Source: a bacterium (GTDB lineage Bacteria > Armatimonadota > UBA5829). From it: a DNA stretch of 40,688 bases. Below, piece after piece: positions 25,348 to 34,230 of this stretch. The notes below the pieces were generated by a model, which did no database searches, was not told the DNA's origin, and worked only from the letters and a program-made list of their open reading frames with translations. Where the stretch lies: positions 1-40,688 of the forward strand of contig JAJFTD010000126.1 in the NCBI GenBank assembly GCA_021373255.1. The letters run 5' to 3'. Made by a program: the position numbers and the translations under genes. The number at the start of each line of letters is the position of its first letter. The first letter of the stretch is position 1.

Positions 25348-25773
25348 TTACTTTTTCGGGCAGGCCGGGCATGCTCCGTTCTGCTGCATAGGGCAGGTAG
25401 ATTTCCCAGTCTTATCAGTGCAGCAAGCTCCGCACTTCGCAGCAGACATCATACAGATAGAATCACCTACCTTGATATCACCCAACTTGTTGGCTGCTTC
25501 GGGGGCGAGTTTGATAGTGACCGTGCCCGCAGCCTTGTCGATTCCTGTGATCTTGCCCATAGTGCATGCATTGCAGCGAGGGCATCCATTAGCAGGGGCT
25601 TTTCCATTAACCATAGGGCATCCGGCGGGAGGCGTTACCTGCGCGCAGCAACCTCCTTTAGTTACAGGACAGCCGTTGCCGCCTGCAAGCAGAGACGAAC
25701 CAGCCATCGCCGCTATGATCAACAGCGCGACTGCCATCGTAATCCACAACTGTTTTCTGGTGATGTTTCGCAT
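25348..25773 (-). CDS. Secreted or membrane-anchored cysteine-rich protein
   Basis: This 141-residue protein has an N-terminal membrane or signal segment (~9-30). The remainder carries 14 cysteines in about 108 residues, grouped as GCPVTKGGCC, GCPRCNAC, KCGACC and ACPACP clusters on both sides of a central cysteine-free strand region (MGKITGIDKAAGTVTIKL ... DIKVGDSI) that looks like a small beta-barrel. CxxC, CC and CPxC pairs suggest metal binding or disulfide-rich stability outside the cytoplasm. The ATG has GGAGAG eight bases upstream, and a hairpin follows. No family is recognised. Other metal genes are in the window but not adjacent. Confidence 0.75.
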   Translation of the reverse strand: MRNITRKQLWITMAVALLIIAAMAGSSLLAGGNGCPVTKGGCCAQVTPPAGCPMVNGKAPANGCPRCNACTMGKITGIDKAAGTVTIKLAPEAANKLGDIKVGDSICMMSAAKCGACCTDKTGKSTCPMQQNGACPACPKK

Positions 25774-25850
25774 AGAAATCTCTCCATTTATTGAGCGTTA
25801 TACTACTAAGACGCGGTAGTATTGGAACAGGTTGCATAATATCTCAGCAC

Positions 25851-27875
25851 TTATTTCCAGGGTGGTTTTTCTTCAATGACAGCATCAATCCGGCTGCGTA
25901 GATCTAGGGTCATTCTCACTGCCGCCTTTATTCGATCAGAGTCGCCTGCTGCAGGTATCGAGTAACCGCCTATTGATGTCATTGCATCTTTCCCCCGATC
26001 ACAATCTACCCTGCCTCGCATAAGGTGAATGTCGATCAACTGCTGCCCGAGCCCGGCAAGTGCCTCTATTAAATTGCGATTGTCGGGAATCGGAACGCGG
26101 GGGTAATCCACACCCAGAAAGTCAGCATAACGCTGACGGTATACCGAACTGTGAAGTAGAGCATATATATAGGTAAAGAGCTGGCCATCACACGGCGTGA
26201 AATTGTAAGCGCGCTCTGCGCCATTATATACATACTTGGGCAGCAGCATAGCTCCGCCTCTGCGGAACAGGTTCAGATCAGTGGGGCAATCGGTGCAGAA
26301 CACCACATCCCACTCACTCGACCCCGTCACCTGGCCCGCGCGCCCAAGGGCAATCGCCACATTATCTTTTTGTAGATGCTCCATAAAAGGCAGCCTGGGC
26401 CGCTCCATTACCGCTCGTGATAAGTAGGCCCACCTCCGGTCAAATGGCCTGTAGAGCACCTCTACTGCCCTGTCTTCCCATTCGCAATCATCCAGCAATA
26501 TGCGTCTGGCTAGCTCAATGTCCAAGTCTCCGACAGGATAACGCTCGCGCACTTCTTCCGGCGACACGCGCTCATCTCTCAGCACTCCTATGCGTTTGAG
26601 CAAGGCATTGCGATCATTATCAATAGCAAATGCGTCTCGTGATGTCACAAACCCTACGCTACTCTTCCGAAACATATCGATCACAGATTCAAAGCTATAG
26701 TATTCTCCCGCAAGGTCCCGGTTGATGGGCCTGAATGTGTGAAACGGCTTCTCTGCGCGCACCTCGCTCCAGTCCATGTCGGCCAATTCGGCAGACGCAA
26801 GCAATTTGAGCTTGGATGCCCTGCTGCCTTTGATTTCGCAGTGGCGCACTCTGCATCCATCGCCGGAGCCACTCCTTACCATAAATGAGATAGCCACTCC
26901 CATCTGTATGGGGAACACATTCTCATCAACGCTGCCATCTGAATCACGGTGCCCATGTGCGGCGGTCTTTGCATTGCCTGCAAGATCGAGCACAAGGATT
27001 TCATCAAAGGTCTTCATCAGACTGGTGCGCATTACCCGGAAAGTGGGGTTGAATATAAAGCTGTGGTTGGTGATGAATGCCACGACTCCGCGTCCTGCTT
27101 TTTCCACACGCTCCTGCGCGACTCGAATGAACTTCACATAGTCGTCCTGCAGCCACTTCGGGTTGCGCTCCGTGAGCCCGGCCTTGTAATCCATCATCAG
27201 GTCGGCGGCTTTGCCCGCGTTGGATGAATGGCCGGAGTAGGGTGGGTTACCGACGATCACCAGCGGGGCTCCACCAGTGTGAATGTCGATTGCCTCCAAC
27301 CCGTCCGCTCGGATGATTTCAGACTTGTTCAACAGTGCAGACGCTAGCGCACACGGTACGGGCATCAGTTCCAAACCCAACAACCGTCCGACGGGCAAAT
27401 TACTCTTCTCAATATACCGTAAAAACGTACCAGCTCCACAGCAGGGGTCGACAACCACCGCTCCATCTAGCCCAATGCCGAAATGCTCTCTCAGCAGCGA
27501 CTCTACACCCTTTACAATAAACGATACAACACCCGGCGGGCTGTAGTGTACCCCGCGTCCGCGAGCACTCGTGGAGTCGTAGTGCCTCAGAAACTCTTCA
27601 TAAAAGTAAACCGCGGGATCTTTACCGTCGTCGAAGTAGTCAGCAAAAATCGTTTCAAGGTCGAATCCATCGAGCAGCGTTTCGACTTTCTCGACTAAGC
27701 CGTCATTCCTAACCTCACATTGCAGCGTTCCAATACTCGCGTCAGCCTCCCAACGTCTCACGAACAGCCCATACACCACGCTCTGAGCTGCCAAATCCCC
27801 ATGCGTTTTTCTTGTCTCCGCAGCTACCCCAGCCATTGCCGCCGCCAACTGCCGCCGTTCCCGTGTGTTTGCCAT
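25851..27875 (-). CDS. Solitary N6-adenine DNA methyltransferase, type ISP-like
   Basis: This 674-residue protein has an N-terminal helical region (~1-100), then the lead-in GVHYSPPGVVSFIVKGVESLL seen in type ISP and type IIG enzymes. The SAM-binding motif I follows as VVDPCCGAGTFL (~141-152, with Cys where Ala is usual), then catalytic motif IV NPPY (210-213). The C-terminal ~300 residues resemble the target-recognition region (VLYRPFDRRWAYL, PKYVYNG). It would methylate adenine in a specific DNA site. There is no nuclease or helicase domain and no restriction gene beside it, unlike full type ISP proteins (about 1500 residues). The ATG is at 27873-27875. It may be an orphan regulator of DNA state or a remnant of a split system. 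Confidence 0.85.
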   Translation of the reverse strand: MANTRERRQLAAAMAGVAAETRKTHGDLAAQSVVYGLFVRRWEADASIGTLQCEVRNDGLVEKVETLLDGFDLETIFADYFDDGKDPAVYFYEEFLRHYDSTSARGRGVHYSPPGVVSFIVKGVESLLREHFGIGLDGAVVVDPCCGAGTFLRYIEKSNLPVGRLLGLELMPVPCALASALLNKSEIIRADGLEAIDIHTGGAPLVIVGNPPYSGHSSNAGKAADLMMDYKAGLTERNPKWLQDDYVKFIRVAQERVEKAGRGVVAFITNHSFIFNPTFRVMRTSLMKTFDEILVLDLAGNAKTAAHGHRDSDGSVDENVFPIQMGVAISFMVRSGSGDGCRVRHCEIKGSRASKLKLLASAELADMDWSEVRAEKPFHTFRPINRDLAGEYYSFESVIDMFRKSSVGFVTSRDAFAIDNDRNALLKRIGVLRDERVSPEEVRERYPVGDLDIELARRILLDDCEWEDRAVEVLYRPFDRRWAYLSRAVMERPRLPFMEHLQKDNVAIALGRAGQVTGSSEWDVVFCTDCPTDLNLFRRGGAMLLPKYVYNGAERAYNFTPCDGQLFTYIYALLHSSVYRQRYADFLGVDYPRVPIPDNRNLIEALAGLGQQLIDIHLMRGRVDCDRGKDAMTSIGGYSIPAAGDSDRIKAAVRMTLDLRSRIDAVIEEKPPWK

Positions 27876-27939
27876 GCTGATAGGGTATCATCCTACAGCA
27901 CGCTAGTCAACCAATACATAAATATAAAGTAAGCATTAA

Positions 27940-27968
27940 TTGCTGTAGAATACACGAGTTGTTATAAT
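27940..27968 (+). promoter_or_regulatory. Strong promoter of the 28.0-kb secreted protein gene
   Basis: TTGCTG (27940-27945) and a perfect TATAAT (27963-27968) are separated by 17 bases. They lie about 48 bases before the TTG start at 28016, which has AGGAGG nine bases upstream. The spacing and -10 match a vegetative sigma factor very well. Confidence 0.75.
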
Positions 27969-28015
27969 TAAAATAGCGTTCCACGTGGCAAAACAGTAAC
28001 AGGAGGGCTGTAGAC

Positions 28016-29017
28016 TTGAGAAAGATATTTTATACTGCTCCCATCTTGCTGCTGGCTGCTATCTTGTGCGGATCCGCGCAGGCAAGCACAGTAACATTCG
28101 ATGTCGTCGGTAAAACATTAAACAGTGACACAACCACCATTGTAGCTAATAAGCCGCAGGTGGAAGGTGATCAGGCTGGCTGCTGGGTTAGCAGCACCTT
28201 GCTGGACCCGCAGAAGTTCACATTGAGATATGCTGGTCTCAAGCCTGATGACTATGACATATACGTCAATGGCGATTTTATCGGCAAAAAATCAGCCCGT
28301 GCGATGGCTGATGGCATTGAGCTCACGATACCTGGAACAATAGTCCATCCTGATATTATGCGATGTATCAAGGCTTTGAAAGATAAAACCAAGGCCGAGT
28401 ACAAACGGATTGAGAAAAATAGTGAGGCTGAGCACAAAAGAGCCGGATGGACGCTCAGCCAGGCAAGCGACTGGGTGCGGGCTGGTATCCAACGCGAAGA
28501 GGCTTACCGCTCGGCTGTAGTGCTGATTGCTCCGGCTGGGATGATCCTTTCGCGGATGACATGGCCCACACGCACCGACGCCGAAGAAACCGTTAAGGGG
28601 TGCACTAATACCTGCTGGCTGCTCCAGCAGGCGAGGGCGCGGATGTATAGCGTCATAAAAGACCCGACCTTGCGCAACGATGTGGTAACCGCCCTGACCC
28701 CGGTAGACCTGGCAGTCACATATCGCACTGATGGCGGCAAGCCCAGAGCGTTCGTTCAGGTTATAAATAATTGCAACTTCCCGATTAGCGGTGAGGTTAA
28801 GTATTCATTGCCAAAGGGATGGAAAACAAATGCTAAAGCACTGAAGTTTAACGCAGTGCCATCTGGTAAAACATTCAAAGTGCTGCTGAACCTGGTCGGG
28901 CCCTCAAAGGCAGCCGTTCCACCCCTGAGCATTCCTGTTTCGGCAAATGTGAAACTCGTTCAGCAAAACTTCACTGCCGCAGTGGATCTTAAAACTGAAA
29001 CTATCGCTTATCCTTAG
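28016..29017 (+). CDS. Secreted protein of unknown function
   Basis: This 333-residue protein has a clear signal peptide (residues 1-23, ending SAQAS). The N-terminal third looks beta-rich (KFTLRYAGLKPDDYDIYVNGDFIG), the kind of short strand pattern found in PEGA-like or carbohydrate-binding folds. A charged helix follows (~118-145, KALKDKTKAEYKRIEKNSEA), and the end is another beta-sandwich (RAFVQVINNCNFPISGEVKYSLPKGW ... FKVLLNLVG), resembling NEW3/alpha-galactosidase-associated or immunoglobulin-like domains. The start is a TTG with a strong AGGAGG site and promoter upstream. I do not recognise the whole protein, and no enzyme motif is seen. Confidence 0.75.
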   Translation: MRKIFYTAPILLLAAILCGSAQASTVTFDVVGKTLNSDTTTIVANKPQVEGDQAGCWVSSTLLDPQKFTLRYAGLKPDDYDIYVNGDFIGKKSARAMADGIELTIPGTIVHPDIMRCIKALKDKTKAEYKRIEKNSEAEHKRAGWTLSQASDWVRAGIQREEAYRSAVVLIAPAGMILSRMTWPTRTDAEETVKGCTNTCWLLQQARARMYSVIKDPTLRNDVVTALTPVDLAVTYRTDGGKPRAFVQVINNCNFPISGEVKYSLPKGWKTNAKALKFNAVPSGKTFKVLLNLVGPSKAAVPPLSIPVSANVKLVQQNFTAAVDLKTETIAYP

Positions 29018-29125
29018 CTAACGAGATAATTGAACAGAAATCTCCCGTGAGTCATACCTATTGCCGGTGGGTAAAACTCGTAGTAGGACGTACAAAGCAT
29101 GGGCAGACGCGCGGGAGGCCGCCAA

Positions 29126-29416
29126 ATGGAGGAACTCGATGTCGAGGCGCGCGAATTCCTGCAAGAGTTCCAGGGGCAGCCGGAAGATGTCCGCAGGGTA
29201 GTCATTTATGTGATCTGCCAAACGATGGTTCAGACTGGTACTCTCCAGTTTATGGGCGCTTTTAAGGACATTGGCCTGGGGACTACGCTCATTTATAAGA
29301 ACTCGGAGACGGATGATGTATTTGAGATACTCAAGCCCGATGTGAGCGAAGAAGAAGAACAGGCTATAAAAGCGCATATCCGGGAGTTGCTTCAGGAAAA
29401 CGCGCAAGCCGCTTAA
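29126..29416 (+). CDS. Small acidic protein of unknown function
   Basis: This 96-residue protein is predicted to be soluble and mostly helical. It has the sequence blocks MEELDVEAREFLQEFQG, VRRVVIYVICQTMVQTGTL and a C-terminal acidic helix (DVSEEEEQAIKAHIRELL). The ATG at 29126 has GGGAGG eight bases upstream, which I prefer over an ATG nine codons earlier. It lies 108 bases after the secreted protein gene and ends at a strong hairpin. No family recognised and no function inferred. Confidence 0.65.
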   Translation: MEELDVEAREFLQEFQGQPEDVRRVVIYVICQTMVQTGTLQFMGAFKDIGLGTTLIYKNSETDDVFEILKPDVSEEEEQAIKAHIRELLQENAQAA

Positions 29417-29420
29417 ACGA

Positions 29421-29454
29421 AGGGCCCGGAAACCGTTATTGGTTTCCGGGCCCT
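29421..29454. terminator. Bidirectional hairpin terminator
   Basis: A perfect 14-bp stem (AGGGCCCGGAAACC at 29421-29434, GGTTTCCGGGCCCT at 29441-29454) with a 6-base loop lies five bases after the small acidic protein gene and 62 bases before the end of the minus-strand glycanase gene. U tracts are weak on both sides, but position and stem strength support termination of both. Confidence 0.75.
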
Positions 29455-29516
29455 TACTGCGTACCGCCCCCTCCGAGGTGGACTACGGAGAGGACGGTAA
29501 TGGTGAATAACGCAGT

Positions 29517-32500
29517 CTATGGACTAACTCTTGTTAGCGATGTGGCTGACACTACAGCCGGGTTAGTCGCGTTGTTGAGTCTTCCACGCACTGTTACGTA
29601 GTTTCCATTAGAAAGCCCGTGGCCGGAGTAGATTACTCTAACCGGCATCCCTGAGCCGTCATCTATGGTGAACTCGTTGGTGTTTATTACCGTCACTTTT
29701 CCCCAAAGAGTCCAATCATACTTATCAACCGAGCTTTTTGTTATAGCATCATAAGCTGCACGATTAGTGATCGCAAATGTAGGCTGAGCATACTTATCAT
29801 TAAAGTTCTGCACCCACTGCATAATATTGGGATACAGGCTTCCGGTATAGTAGCACTGTGGGAAGTGCGATGTGAAATACCAGGTCCAGATGGCGATCAG
29901 GTCTACTCCGTCCTGCTCGAACGAGTTCAGCAGAGGCAGCAGGTATGTCGCGGACGGGTCCTGGTCTATGCTTGGCTCGGATTGCCCGGTTTCGCCCACG
30001 AAGCACGGCTTACCCTGGCTTTGCGCGAACAGGTTCTCCTGGCGATAGAAGTCGAAGTATGTCAATCGCCCAGGTGCATTTGCGGTATTGTCGCTGCCGA
30101 CATATTCGTGCATGCAATACATATCCAGCATTTCCTGCGATATCCGCAAGTTGGTCAGGTTCTGCGAGAGCGTATCGGTTCTCCACACAGTGTTGGGGAA
30201 GTTGGTCCGCAAGCTCTCGCTGCAGTCTCGTCTCATAGAGTCGCCGCTTTCGAGAAGATGGTTCGGGTCCAGTGACTTGACCATATTGTTGATGTCGTTA
30301 TAGAACTGCAGTAACACATTGGTCGTCGTACTGTCTTCGAGAACCAGTGTGGATCTATAGTTTGCGTAGCCGGGTGATCCAGGCAGCATCACGCCTAAGC
30401 CGGGAGTGCTATTACCGGTCTGGTTCAAATCCGCACCCAGATACATCTCGTTGGATATCTCCCACATCAATACCGTGGGGTCATCCCGGTAGCGCAAGAT
30501 TACTTCTCGCCCATAATCATGCATTGCCTTATAGGACTGCGATGCAGGGTTGATCATGCTCTGATAGGTTTCCCCAAAGATCATCGGCCACATCGTGCTG
30601 TTAAAGTACAGAGATGGCACCAGGCGGATGCCGTTTTGCTTGGCAAGCGCGAAGACCTCATCCATGCGGGTCCAGTATTCTTCAGGGTCATTGAAGTAAA
30701 GGGCCATATCCACAGGCCAGAAGCCGGTGCACCAGAACCGCAGCAGCGGAACTCTGTGTTGTCCTGCATCTGCCAGAGCACCGGCAATGAAGCTACGCTG
30801 ATCTTCTACTGAAGAGTAGTTTGCGCTGTCAAAGCCCAGTGGTGCATACTTAGTGAAAAGGTCAGGCAGGTTGAACCCAAACGCGCGATATGGGAAGCCG
30901 TTCAGCGACAGCGACGAACCGTTGCGACTGAGGAACTCGGATGGCTGCCTGGCCGCCAGCTTATCTATCTCAGCCTGTGTTAGCGCCTTATCGTAGATAC
31001 GGGCTTCTTCTAGATTCACTACAAGGTTGCTGCTGGTAACATTAGCCACAGCGGGAGCCATTAATACAGAGTCGTCATTACTATCGCCGAAGCTTGCAAG
31101 ATACGCATCATTGAAAGATAATGGGGACCCATAAGGCTGAAGTCCGCTGCCATCGAGCTTATCCAGGTAGAATGTAACGGTGAACTGGCTTCCCGGTAAG
31201 TCGTTCCATACAGCTACCAGCTTCACTAGCTTACCCACCGGAATGGCAGGAGGATTGGATACGTAAGGATAACCTACCGCCTCAATGCTCCACGTGTTGC
31301 GGGCGATCACACAGAACTGCCCGTTGGACCAGCAGATGCGGTCTCCGGGCTGGTTGGAGGTCTGTGACTTGAACAGCTTCAGCAGATCGATAGAATCATC
31401 TGCGTCGGCCCCACTGATTGAGAGCCACATTGTATAGGTCTTCTCTCGATACGCAGGCATATCGGATGCAAGAGTAGCCGAAGCATTACCGATCAACCAC
31501 TTTGACCCGCTCTGGTAGGCCGAGAAACGCAACTGACCGTCTATAAAGGCTGCCCCAGCCGTGCTGAGTCCCAGTGAAGACCAACTCGTGTCGGGAGCTT
31601 TGCTGTAGCGCGCGTCATCGCCGCCGCGTGAGTCGAATGTCCATTCACCAATGAGATGAGCAGCCACCGGAACCGGCCTTTGCGAGGGTAAAAGTCCGCC
31701 TATCTCATCTTGAGTGAGGGCTACCTCATAGACCCTGGCTTCATCGATGCTCACCGCGAACGTCTTGCCGGTCAGATTCTGCATAATAGGAGCAAATTGC
31801 ACAGTATCATCATTCGCTGTGCCGAATGCAGTCAGATAGCTGTCATTAAAGCGCATCGGGCTGCCGTAGACCTGCGGACCCGTGCCATCCATTTTGTCTA
31901 CATAATATGTGACAGTGAACAGCGCATCGACGTCGTTTTTGACTACGACCGCAAGTTTTACTTCTTTTCCCCGAGGAATAGACATCGGGTTGGATGCGTA
32001 AGGATAGGCTGAGGTAATACCGCCCGCTGAGCTCTTAACCTCCGGGTAGAACTGGCTGCTCCAGTCGATACCTTCATATGGCTGATTGGTCGTGGCGTTC
32101 TTGCGGAGTCTGAATATACCGGCGACATCGTCGCTGTCTCCAGATTTATCAAGCGTGAGCCACATAACAAAGCTCTTGTCAGAGTAGGGGGTCCGGCTGC
32201 TTCTCAAAGTGGCCGAAGCCTGCCCCAAAGTCCATGTTCCCTGGGACTGATAAGCTGATAAATGCAACTTTCCATCCCTAACCTCTGCTCCAGATGAACT
32301 GAGGCTGAGTGTATCCCAATTGATCCAGGATACCTTATTATATAGTGGTCCATTATTCCCAGAATAGTCGAAAGTCCAGCATCCCGCCAGCCTGTCTGTA
32401 TCCGGCCTGGGCGTTAGGGTAATGGCGTCTATTTCTCCGGGCTCAAGAGCCCCAGAGTAGAGTCTGGCTTCGTCATAATAGATGTCACCAGCCACGCTCG

Positions 32501-34061
32501 GCACAGCCCAGGAATAGCCCATCAGATTGAATGAATCGTAGCGTTTACCTCCCATTGGACTGACCAGGCAATTTGAGCCGGATTGACCATAAGCACTCAC
32601 ATGGTTTGCTGGGATTACACATGTATTACCGACTCGTGTCAGGCCACTGCCGGTATCCCAATACATCGCCTGTTCATAGTTGCCGTCTGTACGCTGCTTG
32701 AGCGTGAACGCAACCTTGAACAGTCTGTCTGTGGGCGGAGTTGCTTCAGATCCGAGGAATGTAAAGCTGCCGCTGATTGTGCTGAGTTGTCCTGAACTTG
32801 TCGACTCGTAGCTGTAGCGCGAGCCCCATCCTTCAGCCGAACCGGTGCCGTCAGGCGCCTGCCACAGCCAGCTCAAATCTGCCGCGCCGCTGCCTCGTTT
32901 CGATATAGACATGATCTGTGACCATAGATCAGGCGTAAATCCAGGCCAGTATATCCATGCAACCTGGGTCTGTTCTTTGAAATAACCGGATGGGCCGAAG
33001 TCTGTAAGCAAACTGGCTGTTGCGGAGTTTTGATTCCACGAATCACCGGATTGATAGCGTGTAAGCCTGAGCTTGCCGTCTTCCACACCTCCGCTGCCGA
33101 CGTTACCAACCGACATTGTGCTCCACGATGTTCCAGCGGCTTTGTTCTGCAGGGCATCAGTGCCCCCAAGGTTATCAAAGGTCCATTGTCCAACTAGATT
33201 GGGTTGATTGTTATATGAAAGTGCTGTTATATCAGAGGTAGTCAGCGCACCGGAGTAGAGCCTTACTTCCTCAAATGAAATATTGCCCGTTTTAGTTGAG
33301 CTGCCGCTTAGTGAGTCCATAAGTGCAAAGGCATCATAACGCTTGTTGCCAGTGGGTGCGCCTGGAACCAGACACTCGCTTCCACACTGGCCATAAGAAT
33401 TAATATTTGCGGCTGGTATTGTGATTGCATCACCGAGTTGAACAAGACCATCACCTGTATCCCAGTAGATAACATCCTGATAATTGTTCTCGTCCACCTG
33501 GCGGAGCACCATAGCCATTTTGATCAGCCGTGTTGTTGAAGGTGTAGCACCCTCAATCGAGTCATACAATGGAGAACTGCTTGTAAGAGTGGTGCCATTC
33601 ATATACTCGTATTTACGGCTGCCACGCCACGTGTCACTGTTCCAACTGCCATACATTATGCCCTGGCACGCCTTAAAACTGGACATATAAGTGTTGCTGG
33701 ATAATTTCGATAGATTTACGATTCGGCCAAGGTGAGCAGTCTCAAAACCGGGCCAATAGAACCATGCTACGATAGTCATCTCTTTGAAGTAGCCGGATGT
33801 GCCGAGGTCGGTCTTCAGCATAGTCGTGGCGTAAGCCTGGGTGTATATCCCATTTGAGTAATTTTTGGGGAGAACCAGCTTTCCCTCAGAAACGGCAGCG
33901 CTGTTGTATAGGGTTAAGGGATCCCATGTAACTCCAGTGGCCTTGTTTGCGAGAGGAGTTGTCCCCTCGAAGTCCCACTGTCCCACCAATGTCGTCGCTC
34001 CTATTGGCGCAACAATGGTGAACAGCGTTAGGGCACATAATGCCAGGACAATGCTTCTCAT
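29517..34061 (-). CDS. Secreted multidomain glycanase: four LamG-like modules, GH5-like catalytic domain, OB-like module
   Basis: This 1514-residue protein has a signal peptide (~1-22). Four LamG/concanavalin-like modules of ~250 residues follow, each starting L(V/I)GQWTFD and ending with EARLYSGALT or EARIYDKALT (about residues 25, 287, 557 and 800 onward). Next comes a (beta/alpha)8 hydrolase, ~1040-1425, with MWEISNEMY (acid/base E1205) and FVGETGQS (nucleophile E1357), as in GH5-type mannanases and cellulases. A C-terminal OB-like module closes it (~1450-1514, WGKVTVINTNEFTIDDGSG). It is expected to bind and cleave an insoluble beta-glycan outside the cell. The ATG has GGGAGG upstream. 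It is downstream of the LamG-only protein, separated by a terminator, so it probably has its own promoter. Confidence 0.85.
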   Translation of the reverse strand: MRSIVLALCALTLFTIVAPIGATTLVGQWDFEGTTPLANKATGVTWDPLTLYNSAAVSEGKLVLPKNYSNGIYTQAYATTMLKTDLGTSGYFKEMTIVAWFYWPGFETAHLGRIVNLSKLSSNTYMSSFKACQGIMYGSWNSDTWRGSRKYEYMNGTTLTSSSPLYDSIEGATPSTTRLIKMAMVLRQVDENNYQDVIYWDTGDGLVQLGDAITIPAANINSYGQCGSECLVPGAPTGNKRYDAFALMDSLSGSSTKTGNISFEEVRLYSGALTTSDITALSYNNQPNLVGQWTFDNLGGTDALQNKAAGTSWSTMSVGNVGSGGVEDGKLRLTRYQSGDSWNQNSATASLLTDFGPSGYFKEQTQVAWIYWPGFTPDLWSQIMSISKRGSGAADLSWLWQAPDGTGSAEGWGSRYSYESTSSGQLSTISGSFTFLGSEATPPTDRLFKVAFTLKQRTDGNYEQAMYWDTGSGLTRVGNTCVIPANHVSAYGQSGSNCLVSPMGGKRYDSFNLMGYSWAVPSVAGDIYYDEARLYSGALEPGEIDAITLTPRPDTDRLAGCWTFDYSGNNGPLYNKVSWINWDTLSLSSSGAEVRDGKLHLSAYQSQGTWTLGQASATLRSSRTPYSDKSFVMWLTLDKSGDSDDVAGIFRLRKNATTNQPYEGIDWSSQFYPEVKSSAGGITSAYPYASNPMSIPRGKEVKLAVVVKNDVDALFTVTYYVDKMDGTGPQVYGSPMRFNDSYLTAFGTANDDTVQFAPIMQNLTGKTFAVSIDEARVYEVALTQDEIGGLLPSQRPVPVAAHLIGEWTFDSRGGDDARYSKAPDTSWSSLGLSTAGAAFIDGQLRFSAYQSGSKWLIGNASATLASDMPAYREKTYTMWLSISGADADDSIDLLKLFKSQTSNQPGDRICWSNGQFCVIARNTWSIEAVGYPYVSNPPAIPVGKLVKLVAVWNDLPGSQFTVTFYLDKLDGSGLQPYGSPLSFNDAYLASFGDSNDDSVLMAPAVANVTSSNLVVNLEEARIYDKALTQAEIDKLAARQPSEFLSRNGSSLSLNGFPYRAFGFNLPDLFTKYAPLGFDSANYSSVEDQRSFIAGALADAGQHRVPLLRFWCTGFWPVDMALYFNDPEEYWTRMDEVFALAKQNGIRLVPSLYFNSTMWPMIFGETYQSMINPASQSYKAMHDYGREVILRYRDDPTVLMWEISNEMYLGADLNQTGNSTPGLGVMLPGSPGYANYRSTLVLEDSTTTNVLLQFYNDINNMVKSLDPNHLLESGDSMRRDCSESLRTNFPNTVWRTDTLSQNLTNLRISQEMLDMYCMHEYVGSDNTANAPGRLTYFDFYRQENLFAQSQGKPCFVGETGQSEPSIDQDPSATYLLPLLNSFEQDGVDLIAIWTWYFTSHFPQCYYTGSLYPNIMQWVQNFNDKYAQPTFAITNRAAYDAITKSSVDKYDWTLWGKVTVINTNEFTIDDGSGMPVRVIYSGHGLSNGNYVTVRGRLNNATNPAVVSATSLTRVSP

Positions 34062-34149
34062 TCACTACCTCCCGATGGCTTTTGGTAGCCATTTAATGGT
34101 CTGGTTTTAGATATTCTGTTTAATATGGAACCGATTGTAATAACTAGAA

Positions 34150-34174
34150 GGGGGCCGGCATATTGCCGGCCCCC
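34150..34174 (-). terminator. Terminator after the LamG-only protein gene
   Basis: A perfect 11-bp stem (GGGGGCCGGCA at 34150-34160, TGCCGGCCCCC at 34164-34174) has a 3-base loop, followed on the minus strand by TTCTAGTTATT. It separates the two LamG protein genes. Confidence 0.8.
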
Positions 34175-34230
34175 GTGGTGGTATGAACTCCGGCCACTAC
34201 GAGTAACCACCACATGTTAAGTCATACCGC

